Positions 7,289-14,072 of a stretch of 20,009 bases of DNA are shown piece after piece (positions within the stretch are counted from its first letter, which is position 1; each line of letters begins with the position of its first letter). The notes below the pieces were generated by a model that ran no database searches, had not been told where the DNA came from, and saw nothing but the letters and a program-made list of their open reading frames with translations. The position numbers and the translations under genes were made by a program. This DNA comes from an uncultured Oscillospiraceae bacterium (GTDB lineage Bacteria; Bacillota; Clostridia; Oscillospirales; Oscillospiraceae), in the NCBI GenBank assembly GCA_900763675.1, contig CAAFLE010000056.1, positions 1-20,009 on the forward strand. Reading direction: 5' to 3'.

Positions 7289-8155
7289 TTATCGCGGATA
7301 GACGCGCTCGCCGCGCTTGATGCGGTCGCGCAGCTCCGCGCGCTGGGCGGCGGTCATGTGGCGCGGGTCGGTGCCCAGCAGCTCGCCGCCGCTGGCGCGT
7401 CCGCCCTCACGCGGCCGCAGGCTCCCCGACGCCACCGCCGCCGCGGCCTGCTCCAGACTCTCGCGGCGCAGCGTCTCGGCGTACTCGCGCCGGTGCAGCG
7501 CGTACCACGCGTCCGCGACCGGCACGCCCACGTCCGGCGCGGTCAGGCGCACGAAGGCCGGATCGCGCAGGGCGGAATCGAGGTCGAAGCCGGGGTCGGC
7601 GCGGTGCAGCGCGTCCGCCTCGGCGCAGAGCCGTGCGAAGTGCGCACGCAGTGCGGGGGGTGCTTCGTACTTGGCTCCCCCTTCGGGGGAGCTGTCGAGC
7701 GCAAGCGAGACTGAGAGGGCGCCGGGGTCGGGGGAGTGCCGAGAGGGAAAAGAATGGTCTGCACTGCATTCTGTCTTTTCCATACTGGCAGTTTCTCCAC
7801 TCTGGAGACCCCTTCGGCGCTCCGCGCCACTTCCCCTAAGAGGGGCAGCGCCCTGCGGGGCGGGGGAGTTCTCGTCTACGCCCTTGGCGCCCCTTTTAGG
7901 GGAGCTGTCGAGCGATAGCGAGACTGAGGGGTCGCCATGGTCGGGCGAGTGCCGATGGGGAAAAGAATTGTCTGTAGTGCATTCTGTCTTTTCCATACTG
8001 GCAGTTTCTCCACTCTGGAGACCCCTTCGGCGCTCCGCGCCACTTCCCCTAAAAGGGGCAGCGCCCTGCGGGGCGGGGGTTTGGTTAGTCGGCGCGCCGT
8101 CTCTTACCCTCACCTGCACCTTTACGCCGGGGGATATTTCATTTTCCATAATCAT
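7289..8155 (-). CDS. Probable scaffold / head morphogenesis protein with two repeat-derived inserts
   Basis: This gene sits between the protease and the capsid gene, the usual place of a scaffold that guides procapsid assembly and is then lost. AAGGAG at 8160-8165 serves the ATG at 8155 (4 base gap) or the in-frame ATG at 8149 (10 base gap); the start overlaps the protease gene by 17 bases. Residues 163-288 look like native protein: charged helices ending MTAAQRAELRDRIKRGERVYPR, which resembles the basic C-terminal helices of scaffolds that bind the coat. Residues 28-92 and 99-162 are two similar blocks (about 53 of 65 positions equal) encoded by repeat DNA. Without them the protein would be about 155 residues. 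The scaffold role is inferred from position and helix content. Confidence 0.72.
   Translation of the reverse strand: MIMENEISPGVKVQVRVRDGAPTNQTPAPQGAAPFRGSGAERRRGLQSGETASMEKTECTTDNSFPHRHSPDHGDPSVSLSLDSSPKRGAKGVDENSPAPQGAAPLRGSGAERRRGLQSGETASMEKTECSADHSFPSRHSPDPGALSVSLALDSSPEGGAKYEAPPALRAHFARLCAEADALHRADPGFDLDSALRDPAFVRLTAPDVGVPVADAWYALHRREYAETLRRESLEQAAAAVASGSLRPREGGRASGGELLGTDPRHMTAAQRAELRDRIKRGERVYPR
7670..7866. repeat. Composite A/A' repeat inside the scaffold gene, copy 1
   Basis: About 197 bp. It begins with a reverse-oriented A arm (CTTGGCTCCCCCTTCGGGGG), then the linker GTGCCGAGAGGGAAAAGA, a facing linker TCTTTTCCATACTGGCA, and a forward A-like arm ending in GGGGCAGCGCCCTGCGGGG. The unit is thus two A modules facing each other. 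The next copy starts exactly 213 bp (71 codons) further on, so both are read in the same frame. Confidence 0.92.
7883..8079. repeat. Composite A/A' repeat inside the scaffold gene, copy 2
   Basis: The same 197 bp architecture as 7670-7866, separated from it by 16 bases. The A'-side halves (from TCTGTCTTTTCCATACTGGC to the end) are nearly identical. The A-side halves differ more, for example CTTGGCGCCCCTTTTAGGGG instead of CTTGGCTCCCCCTTCGGGGG. This may be duplication after insertion followed by uneven change, or two insertions. Confidence 0.92.
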
Positions 8156-8414
8156 TCATCTCCTTATAGCTCACGTACTCCGGGTAGCTCTCGGCGAGGA
8201 GGCGGAAGCCGCGCAGCGCGAGCGATGCGTCCGCCGCCGGCAGCAGCAGCTCCGCCTCTCCCCTTTCGACCCGACCCTCCGCGCCCGCGTCCAGCAGCGC
8301 GTACACCAGAATGCTCAGCGCCGCGCAGACGGGGTCGGAGCCGCGCTCCCCCGCACCGGCGTGGCCGGTCAGGCGCAGGCGGCGCGCGGCCGGGGAATAC
8401 TCGACGCGCGTCAC
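8139..8414 (-). CDS. prp: Prp-family cysteine protease (phage prohead protease)
   Basis: The 91-residue product matches the ribosomal-processing cysteine protease family (YsxB/Prp). The catalytic pair is visible: GHA with His18 and, twelve residues later, VCAALS with Cys30, the same 12-residue spacing as His22/Cys34 of the S. aureus enzyme. An acidic Asp27 precedes the Cys as in the family. Its start is a GTG that overlaps the portal stop (GTGA), so it is probably coupled to portal translation. Prp enzymes cut L27 after LNLQxF in Firmicutes, and related phage-encoded or host enzymes cut capsid and scaffold proteins. Here the capsid N-terminus carries LDLQLFA, which makes it the likely substrate. 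The protein is slightly shorter than cellular Prp (about 105 residues). Confidence 0.88.
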   Translation of the reverse strand: MTRVEYSPAARRLRLTGHAGAGERGSDPVCAALSILVYALLDAGAEGRVERGEAELLLPAADASLALRGFRLLAESYPEYVSYKEMNDYGK

Positions 8415-10363
8415 GGGAGGTGCGGCGGTGGGAGCAGAGCGGCGAGGGCGGCGGGGTCGGTGTCTTTTTCACTCTGCTCCAGTCTCTCATCTGGCGACCC
8501 CTCAGTCTCTGACGCGACAGCTCCCCTAAGAGGGGCGCCAAGGGGGGCGCTCTCACCTGTCAGGCCTTCGGCCATGTCCGGACGGTAGCGCCGCGCGAAT
8601 GCCAGCGCCAGCGCCTTATACTTCTGCAGCTCGTCCAGCTTCTCGCGCAGCCCCATCGACGCCGTGATGCGCCCGATCAGCTCGTCGCGCCCGTCGAACT
8701 CCATCATCCGCAGGCAGCTGAGCGCTTCCTGCTCCTTGCCCTCGTCGAAGATGCCCATGCGGTACAGCTCCATCGCCAGCTCGTTCTGGCTCAGGCGCGA
8801 ATAGGCGTTGCGCTTCTGGGCGCTCACCTTCACGTCGAACACCGGCAGCGCGGCTCCGAAGGGCTGCGGGCGCGGGCATAGCCCTGCGTTGGAGAAGCGG
8901 ATGTACTCCTCCGCGCCGGCGCGCCCCGCGATGCGGAAGCTGCGCGGCAGGCCGTAGAACTGGCGGATCAGCTCGATGCACAGCTCGACGATCCGGGCGT
9001 AGGCAACGTAAGAGCTGCGGGTCGAGTCGCGGCTGCCCTTGCCGCTGGCCTCCTGCAGGGCGGCGATGGCACTGGCGGCGGTGACACCGGAGCTGATGTT
9101 GCCGGTGGAGGTCTCGGTGTTGCCGCTGGTCTCGCGCAGCTCCTGGATGCTGGAGTTCAGCACGTCCATGTACACGCCGCTGAGGGGGCTGAAGCCGATC
9201 TGGCGCAGGCTGTCCTCGCCGAGGTTGCCGCTGACGTGGACGAGGGCGCGGCCGAGGTCGGCGAACTCCTCCTCGTTGACGCTGCCGTCGATGCGCTGGA
9301 AGTAGCGGGGCGTGGCGCCGACGACGGTGTTTTTGATGATGGCGGAGCGCATGAGGTCGATGGCGGTCTGGTTGTTGTGGCAGAGGTCGACGAAGCCGTA
9401 GCCGCAGGGGCTGCCCTCAACGGGGAACAGCGGGTCGAGGACGAAGGGGTAGCGCCCGTGGGCGTATAGTCCGGGGGGGTCGTTCTTGGCTCCCCCTTCG
9501 GGGGAGCTGTCGAGCGATAGCGAGACTGAGAGGGCAGCAGGGTCGGGGCTTGGCGCTTGTCCGGGCTTGGCGCCCCCATCGCCCAGTGTGCGCACTGGGC
9601 ACTTCCCCCTAAAGGGGGAAGCCTGAGGGGTATCCTCCTCCGTCGAGTACAGCACGGTGTCCCCGACGTACTTGACGTAGTGCAGCACGGTACGGCCGGC
9701 GCGCTTGCGGCGGTAGTACGCCTCGACGACGGTGCTCTTGCCGTCGAGGCTCACCGCGTCGTCGTAGAGGAAGCGCGTCGCAGTGAATGGGTTGCCGCGC
9801 AGCCGACCGCGCAGCTGCGGGAACTCCTCCTCCAGCTCGTCGTTGTCCTCGAGGTGCGTGCAGAACACGAACTTGCTGCGCTGGATGTCGGCGATGCCCG
9901 GCTCCCAGAAGAGGTTCAGGAGGTCGACGCGCTCGATCGAGATGTCGCCGAGGCCGCCGAGCTTGTCGGGGTCCCAGCCGACGCGGTAGGCGGCGGTGCC
10001 GGTCTTGAGCTTCTGCCACATCGCGTCCGACCAGGTGCGCTCGAAGGCGTTCTGTTCGAGGATGCAGGGGACGACGGCGGAGAGCAGCTCGGCCTCGGCG
10101 CGGTCGTCTGGCTCACGGGGGAGGATGACGGGTTCGGGGTAGGCCTCCATGGCGTCGGCGTGCTTGGAGACGATGACGTTGTGGAGCCAGCCGCTGACGG
10201 CGCGGAAGTCGCCGGCGGAGGAGGCGCCGGGGCGTTTGTCCTCCTCGAAGCGGTTGCGGAGCTTCCACCAGTTTTCGGCGGCGATGACGCGGCGCTCGAG
10301 GCTCTGTTTGCCGGCTTTGTATTTTTGCAGGACGGCGGTCAGCTCCTGCGGTGTGTATGACAT
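8411..10363 (-). CDS. Portal protein (P22-like / podovirus type) with repeat-derived inserts
   Basis: This 650-residue protein forms the dodecameric ring for DNA entry at one capsid vertex. AAGGAGG precedes the ATG at 10363. Portal features include the N-terminal WWKLRNRFEEDKR and SGWLHNVIVSKHADAMEAYPEPVILPRE segments, the wing region GWDPDKLGGLGDISIERVDLLNLFWEPG, and the stem/clip region with the NTVVGATPRYFQ and NTETSTGNISSGVTAASAIAALQEASGKGSRD patterns typical of P22-like and other large portals. Residues about 244-293 and 605-634 are encoded by repeat DNA (9485-9630 and 8461-8552). The first insert lies in the wing region between TEEDTP and NDPPGLYAHG; the second forms most of the C-terminal tail. 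The native core would be about 565 residues. Both inserts keep the frame. Confidence 0.88.
   Translation of the reverse strand: MSYTPQELTAVLQKYKAGKQSLERRVIAAENWWKLRNRFEEDKRPGASSAGDFRAVSGWLHNVIVSKHADAMEAYPEPVILPREPDDRAEAELLSAVVPCILEQNAFERTWSDAMWQKLKTGTAAYRVGWDPDKLGGLGDISIERVDLLNLFWEPGIADIQRSKFVFCTHLEDNDELEEEFPQLRGRLRGNPFTATRFLYDDAVSLDGKSTVVEAYYRRKRAGRTVLHYVKYVGDTVLYSTEEDTPQASPFRGKCPVRTLGDGGAKPGQAPSPDPAALSVSLSLDSSPEGGAKNDPPGLYAHGRYPFVLDPLFPVEGSPCGYGFVDLCHNNQTAIDLMRSAIIKNTVVGATPRYFQRIDGSVNEEEFADLGRALVHVSGNLGEDSLRQIGFSPLSGVYMDVLNSSIQELRETSGNTETSTGNISSGVTAASAIAALQEASGKGSRDSTRSSYVAYARIVELCIELIRQFYGLPRSFRIAGRAGAEEYIRFSNAGLCPRPQPFGAALPVFDVKVSAQKRNAYSRLSQNELAMELYRMGIFDEGKEQEALSCLRMMEFDGRDELIGRITASMGLREKLDELQKYKALALAFARRYRPDMAEGLTGESAPLGAPLRGAVASETEGSPDERLEQSEKDTDPAALAALLPPPHLP
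8461..8552 (+). repeat. Family A repeat inside the 3' end of the portal gene
   Basis: It reads TCTTTTTCACTCTGCTCCAG, then CTGGCGACCCCTCAGTCTCT, then GACAGCTCCCCTAAGAGGGG and CGCCAAGG. The encoded peptide (minus strand) includes APLRGAVASETEGSPDERLEQSE, in the same frame relative to the repeat as the APLRGSGAERRRG blocks of the scaffold protein. Confidence 0.9.
9485..9630 (-). repeat. Family A repeat inside the middle of the portal gene
   Basis: It starts with CTTGGCTCCCCCTTCGGGGG and an arm like that of 7670. A second CTTGGCGCCCCC arm and a CCCAGTGTGCGCACTGGG palindrome follow, then CCCCCTAAAGGGGGAAGCCTGAGGGG. It encodes about 49 residues including LSVSLSLDSSPEGGAK, the same peptide and frame as in the scaffold inserts. 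Confidence 0.9.
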
Positions 10364-10431
10364 TGGGTTCCTCCTTATGTGGGTTTTTTATCTTGGCTCC
10401 CCCTGACGGGGGAGCTTGGGGACGGGGGACG

Positions 10432-10517
10432 CGGATTCCCACGACCAGTCTGCGGACTGGTCTCGGAATGACAGTGGTTGGTGGAGGCGGGTTGCGCCGT
10501 TTTGTACTTCGTACAAT
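10432..10517 (+). repeat. Repeat family E, copy 1
   Basis: The core runs CGGATTCCCACGACCAGTCT then GCGGACTGGTCTCGGAATGACAG, with the palindrome CCAGTCTGCGGACTGG in the middle. The trailing GTTGCGCCG-TTTTGTACTTCGTAC is shared with copy 2. It is in the 452 bp gap between terminase and portal genes. Confidence 0.9.
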
Positions 10518-10548
10518 GTCTAAATCGGCGCTAAAGACTAAACTAACC

Positions 10549-10634
10549 TGTCATTGCCCCTAAAGGGACTAGGCGGCTGTTTAATGAATCGTGGTATGCC
10601 GCCGTCGCGAGGAGCGTAGCGACGCGGCAATCCG
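10549..10634 (+). repeat. Repeat family F, copy 1 (86 bp)
   Basis: It begins TGTCATTGCCCCTAAAGGGA, contains CTAGGCGG, then AATGAATCGTGGTATGCCGC, then a GTCGCG-AGGAGCGTA-GCGACGCGG hairpin, and ends GGCAATCCG. Copy 2 at 13942-14027 has the same length. Its ends are the reverse complement of the ends of family E. Confidence 0.9.
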
Positions 10635-10679
10635 CATCCCCTTGGGACTGTGCAAAGTCATAGTGCGGCGTAAGGAGAA

Positions 10680-10761
10680 CGGATTCCCACGACCAGTCTG
10701 CGGACTGGTCTCGGAATGACAGAGGTTGGGTAGGCGGTTGCGCCGATTTGTACTGCGTACT
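10680..10761 (+). repeat. Repeat family E, copy 2
   Basis: It is almost identical to copy 1 through CGGATTCCCACG, CCAGTCTGCGGACTGG and CGGAATGACAG, and shares the GTTGCGCCG-TTTGTAC-GCGTAC trailer. It follows F copy 1 at a 45-base distance, the same F-to-E distance as in the unit at 13942-14119. The rest of the 10364-10815 gap holds A-type fragments (10392-10415 and 10772-10800); I see no gene there. Confidence 0.9.
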
Positions 10762-10815
10762 CATACAAAAACCCCTCAGGCGCTTCGCGCCAGCACCCCC
10801 ACTCCCCCCACTCCC

Positions 10816-12243
10816 CTATCCCTCCAGCGGGTTCCAGACCCGCGCGGGGGCGGGCAGCTCGATCCGCGGCGCGATCGGCCGCGACATGCACGCGTACCGC
10901 CACTCGTCCGCCGCGTGATCCTCCTGCTCCGTGTCCACGTCCTCCGGCCGCACCGCCGAGAACCGCAGCAGCGGCACCGTGCGCAGAAACGCCGCGCAGC
11001 CCTTGAACACGTACATCCCCGGCAGCCCCTCCTCATCGAACTGCAGCCGGTAGTGGCACTGCATCCAGCCCGCCACGCGGTGGTTGTCGCCCGGCAGGAA
11101 GTACAGCCCGTAGCGCGCCGCCGTCTCCGCGACGCTCTCGCCCCGGCTCGCGTCCCAGATGCTGGGGTCGGCCACGCCGTCGATGCTCCGCCCGCGCAGC
11201 CACGGGTGCTCACGCTCCATGCGCGCGATCTCGCGGAACTGCTCGTCCGGACTGAGCCGCAGCCCCTGATTCGGCTGCGCCGTGCATCCATAATATTCAA
11301 GAATTCTGTATAATCTTCCGTCGTAGTCCACCGCCCACCACGCGCAGGAGAACGGACGCCCGTAGCCGAAGTCGTAGCTGCGGAACACCGTCCAGCCGCG
11401 GCAGGCGGGGGCGGCGAGGTCGAAGGGTTCGATGACGTGGGTGAAGCGGCGCTGGCGGCGAAGCTCGTCGGAGTCGGCGGCGAAGCCGCGGCGGCGGGCA
11501 AGCTCGAGGTCGGGCGTGAGCCGGAAATCCTCAAAAAACTGGCCTTCGTAGATGTCCCAGTCGCCGTCGAGCCACGCGCGGCGCAGCTTGTCGGGCAGGG
11601 CTTGGAGACTGCGGAGGTAGTCGGGGTCGGAGGCCATGAGCGCGGCGTTGTCGGTCACGAGCGAGCGGATGAAGCTGTAATCCTCGGCGCGCTCGGCGCC
11701 GAGGTACTGCCGGTCGATGAACAGGCGCTTGACCCAGCCGTGGCCGACGCCGCCGGGGTTCATCGTGCAGTAGATGCGTTTCGGATAATTATTCACTCCG
11801 CGTACGCAGGCGCGCAGGGCGTGCATCTGCGCCTCGGAGTGCTGGGTGGCCTCGTCGATGAAGAGCACGTCGACCTCGGTGCCCTGAAATCGGGCGGCGT
11901 CCTTGTCGCAGTCGCAGTAGCGGAAGAGGATGCGGCTGCCGTTGGGGAAGACGATGTGCTTTTTGGCGTCGTTGTAGGCGGCGATGCGCTCGGCGGGGTC
12001 GTCGTCGAGACAGCGGAGCATGGCGCAGAGGGGGAGGATGTGGTTTTCCTGAAGCTCGGGGTAGGTGCGGCGGACAATCATGACCTTGATGCCGGGGTAG
12101 TTAAGGCAGAGGAGCGCGGCCTTGACGCGCACGGCCCAGCTTTTGCCGCCGCCGCGCGCCCCGCCGTAGCCGATGAATTTGTGTTGGTCGGCGAGGAAAA
12201 GCAGTTGTTTTTCGTTAGGTTTTGGTATCAGAAGTTCAGACAT
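10816..12243 (-). CDS. terL: Terminase large subunit
   Basis: The 475-residue protein is the packaging motor and nuclease that cuts and pumps phage DNA into the prohead. The ATPase domain has Walker A GGARGGGKS (residues 27-35), a Walker B VDVLFIDE (124-131) and a coupling motif MNPGG (161-165). The RNase H-like nuclease domain shows SYDFGYG with Asp291, ADPSIWD with Asp359, and the C-terminal DHAADEWRY with Asp442/Asp446. All key residues are present and the length is normal, so it is probably functional. The ATG at 12243 has only a weak upstream site (GGGATGA). It is separated from the portal gene by 452 bp of repeats, unusual for a late operon, and follows a repeat-filled gap downstream of the small 78-residue gene. 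Confidence 0.95.
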   Translation of the reverse strand: MSELLIPKPNEKQLLFLADQHKFIGYGGARGGGKSWAVRVKAALLCLNYPGIKVMIVRRTYPELQENHILPLCAMLRCLDDDPAERIAAYNDAKKHIVFPNGSRILFRYCDCDKDAARFQGTEVDVLFIDEATQHSEAQMHALRACVRGVNNYPKRIYCTMNPGGVGHGWVKRLFIDRQYLGAERAEDYSFIRSLVTDNAALMASDPDYLRSLQALPDKLRRAWLDGDWDIYEGQFFEDFRLTPDLELARRRGFAADSDELRRQRRFTHVIEPFDLAAPACRGWTVFRSYDFGYGRPFSCAWWAVDYDGRLYRILEYYGCTAQPNQGLRLSPDEQFREIARMEREHPWLRGRSIDGVADPSIWDASRGESVAETAARYGLYFLPGDNHRVAGWMQCHYRLQFDEEGLPGMYVFKGCAAFLRTVPLLRFSAVRPEDVDTEQEDHAADEWRYACMSRPIAPRIELPAPARVWNPLEG

Positions 12244-12287
12244 GTGTGTTCATCCCGTGTGGTGTTGTATGTGGTGTGTGTTGGGGG

Positions 12288-12380
12288 TGGCGCCCCTCTT
12301 AGGCAGCGAGACGGCGGTGCCTCGCCGAAGGGGTCGCCAGATGAGAGACGCGAGCAGGGAGAGAAAATCCCGCGCACTGC
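12288..12380 (-). repeat. Family A repeat upstream of terL
   Basis: A degenerate unit with GGCGCCCCTCTTAGG, a GCGAGACGGCGGTGCCTCGC loop, GAAGGGGTCGCCAGATGAG and a worn linker GCAGGGAGAGAAAATCC. It fills most of the gap before the terminase start. Confidence 0.75.
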
Positions 12381-12403
12381 AGCGCAGCACCCCCCCTCCC
12401 CCG

Positions 12404-12640
12404 TCACTTCGCCGCGTCCGCGGCGGCGTCGTCGAACCGCACGGTCACGCCCGACGACGCGCCGCCGCCAAGCTCGCGCGTGAACGACGTCAGCTCCTTG
12501 AGCAGCGCCAGCGCATCCTTGATCTGGCGCAGATCGCCGCGCCCGCCGCCGTTCTGGGCGGCCAGCACCGCGCGCAGCTCGGTCTCGGCCGCGTCCAGCG
12601 CCAGCCCCGCCGCCGCGGCAATGCGTTCTGTTATGTCCAT
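12404..12640 (-). CDS. Small protein in terminase small subunit position, 78 aa
   Basis: A perfect AAGGAGGAACCCAC precedes the ATG at 12640. The product is short, Ala-rich and helical: residues 1-28 form one amphipathic helix, a GGGRGD turn follows, then QIKDALALLKELTSFTREL forms a second helix, with a Gly-rich loop and a basic/acidic tail. It lies directly upstream of terL, where a small terminase subunit is normally encoded. No helix-turn-helix DNA-binding domain is obvious and 78 residues is short for that family, so this is a positional suggestion only. It could be another small packaging or regulatory protein. Confidence 0.68.
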   Translation of the reverse strand: MDITERIAAAAGLALDAAETELRAVLAAQNGGGRGDLRQIKDALALLKELTSFTRELGGGASSGVTVRFDDAAADAAK

Positions 12641-12673
12641 GTGGGTTCCTCCTTGTGAAATCTTCGCCGCGAA

Positions 12674-12795
12674 TCGCTGCCCCTTTTAGGGCAGCGAAGC
12701 GGCGGCGCAGCGAGGCAGTCCCCAGTGCACACACCGGGGAAAGGGGGGCACCAGGCTCTGTCTATTACCATTTGGCAAAAGAAAGGCCGCAGCAA
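12674..12795. repeat. Degenerate A-type repeat between replication and packaging genes
   Basis: It contains TCGCTGCCCCTTTTAGGGCA, GCGGCGGCGCAGCGAGGCAG and a linker-like CATTTGGCAAAAGAAAGGC. The inner part differs from other A units, with CCCCAGTGCACACACCGGGG instead of the usual CTCAGTC loop. Confidence 0.65.
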
Positions 12796-12807
12796 AAATC
12801 AGCCCCC

Positions 12808-13695
12808 TTACCGCCCGTTCTCCATCTCGTACTCCTCGGCATCTCCGAGGTCGGCGATGCCGCGCACGGCCAGCCGGCGCAGCACGCCGTAGACGTAGTC
12901 CCACTCGCCGGTGTGCCCCGCGGCCGCCGCGGCCTCGAACGCGTACATCAGCAGATCGCGCCGCTTCTCGTTGAGCCGGCAGCGCTGCGCCCCGTCCTCA
13001 CGCTCGCGGTCAACTATGCAGTTGAACACCCGCCCGTAGTCGGTCGGCCCCGGCGCGCGGCCCCAGATTCGCTCAAACAGCGAGTCGGCAAAGCGCCGCA
13101 CATTGGCCGCCAGTTCCGGTGCCTGACCGAACCAGCTTTCGGGTATCAGCCCGCGGCTGAGGAGGTAGTCCCCCGCCTCATCAAAAAAGCTGTCGCTTTC
13201 CGCCCGCGCGCCGCCACCATCACCACCAGAAAAAATTATATTGTCTTGTCTCATCTGGTCTGCTATGGTCTTGTCTGGTCTGTTCTGGTCTGCTGTGTTC
13301 TGCTCTGTGTCACGACCGGAAGCCGAGTCCGCGCCGACGTCGGCACGACGCCTGCCGCGCTGATAGGAGCGGTCGCGCTCGCGGCGCTTCTCGAGACGGC
13401 CGCCGAAATCGTCCCAGTCGTGAATGACGAGGTCGTCGCCGGCGGGGTCGAGGAAGCCGGAGGAGACGAGCGCGTCGCGCAGCTCGGCGGCGCGGCGGGG
13501 CGAGAACTGGCAGATCTCGGCGAGCTGCCGGTCGGAGATGCGGCCGAGGGAGCCGCCGCGGGCGTTGTCGATCGCCCAGAGCCAGAGGAGCGCGAGGGTG
13601 CCGACCGCCTTTGCGGTGTCGATGCGGAGGGCGGATTTCAGGCTGTAAAGCTTGCGGTTCTGCACGAGCGATTGCTCAATCCTGATCCATGCCAT
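12808..13695 (-). CDS. Phage replisome organiser / DnaD-like replication protein
   Basis: The 295-residue protein probably recognises the phage origin and recruits host helicase. Residues 1-95 (MAWIRIEQSLVQNRKLYSLK, then TLALLWLWAIDNARGGSLG, then SDRQLAEICQFSPRRAAELRDALVSSGFLD) fit the N-terminal winged-helix domain of phage replisome organisers. Residues 100-165 are a basic, then polar linker with repeats of the type DQNRPDKT. Residues 165-295 are helical with conserved Trp and Tyr residues, probably the helicase-loader contact. The start overlaps the 35-residue peptide gene by 20 bases, so translational coupling is likely. The linker is encoded by a roughly 10 bp periodic array (see 13229-13311), as in phages whose origin lies within the initiator gene. 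It is the only replication gene seen. Confidence 0.82.
   Translation of the reverse strand: MAWIRIEQSLVQNRKLYSLKSALRIDTAKAVGTLALLWLWAIDNARGGSLGRISDRQLAEICQFSPRRAAELRDALVSSGFLDPAGDDLVIHDWDDFGGRLEKRRERDRSYQRGRRRADVGADSASGRDTEQNTADQNRPDKTIADQMRQDNIIFSGGDGGGARAESDSFFDEAGDYLLSRGLIPESWFGQAPELAANVRRFADSLFERIWGRAPGPTDYGRVFNCIVDREREDGAQRCRLNEKRRDLLMYAFEAAAAAGHTGEWDYVYGVLRRLAVRGIADLGDAEEYEMENGR
13229..13311. other. Candidate phage origin: iteron-like array with AT-rich tract
   Basis: On the plus strand TCTGGTCTG occurs at 13254, 13274 and 13284, with variants in register at 13244, 13264, 13294 and 13304, giving a 10 bp period. AAAAAATTATATT borders the array at 13230-13242 in otherwise GC-rich DNA. 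A 10 bp period is not a multiple of a codon, so protein repetition alone does not explain it. The array lies inside the initiator gene, as in lambda ori within gene O. Confidence 0.5.
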
Positions 13696-13783
13696 CGTCG
13701 TCGGCGCCCGCGGTCAGCATCCAGGGCGGCCAGCCGGTGCGGAGCATCGAGGCGATGATCGGGTCGTCGGGAATCTGTTCCAT
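13676..13783 (-). CDS. Small phage protein, 35 aa
   Basis: The ATG at 13783 follows AAAGGAGAACCCC, one of the best sites in the window. The peptide begins MEQIPDDPIIASMLRTGWPP and continues with a short hydrophobic WML and an acidic tail. I recognise the pattern IPDDPII-x(2)-M-RTG-PPW from tiny genes placed before replication genes in Firmicutes phages; its role is unknown. It overlaps the replication gene start by 20 bases and probably couples its translation. This is the first gene of the leftward operon. Confidence 0.7.
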   Translation of the reverse strand: MEQIPDDPIIASMLRTGWPPWMLTAGADDDGMDQD

Positions 13784-13941
13784 GGGGTTCTCCTTTCGCG
13801 TGATATGCGGGGGTAATAAGGTTAAACAGAACTTGAGGAGGTAAAAAATAATGGGGGCTGCGCCCTGAATTGTCTTTTTCCTATCGGCACTTTATAAAGA
13901 CTGGAGCAGTGGGGAAAAGAAAGCGCGGAGCAAAACAATGT

Positions 13942-14027
13942 TGTCATTCCCCCTAAAGGGACTAGGCGGCAAATCAATGAATCGTGGTATGCCGCCGTCG
14001 CGTTGAGCGAAGCGACGTGGGAATCCG
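13942..14027 (+). repeat. Repeat family F, copy 2 (86 bp)
   Basis: It is collinear with 10549-10634 and has the same length: TGTCATTCCCCCTAAAGGGA, CTAGGCGG, AATGAATCGTGGTATGCCGC, a GTCGCG-loop-GCGAC hairpin and GGGAATCCG at the end. Its last bases continue as CGTGGGAATCCGTTCTCCTT, the exact reverse complement of the junction at the start of E copy 2 (10672-10691). Confidence 0.9.
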
Positions 14028-14072
14028 TTCTCCTTGAAACAGCAGTGTTTCTTGCATGGCGTAAAAGAGACG

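Noticed and set aside
13835..13868. GAGGAGG followed by ATG on the plus strand, a possible gene start
   Set aside because: Translation stops after five codons (ATGGGGGCTGCGCCCTGA). It could be a relic cut off by repeat insertion, but no gene can be supported.
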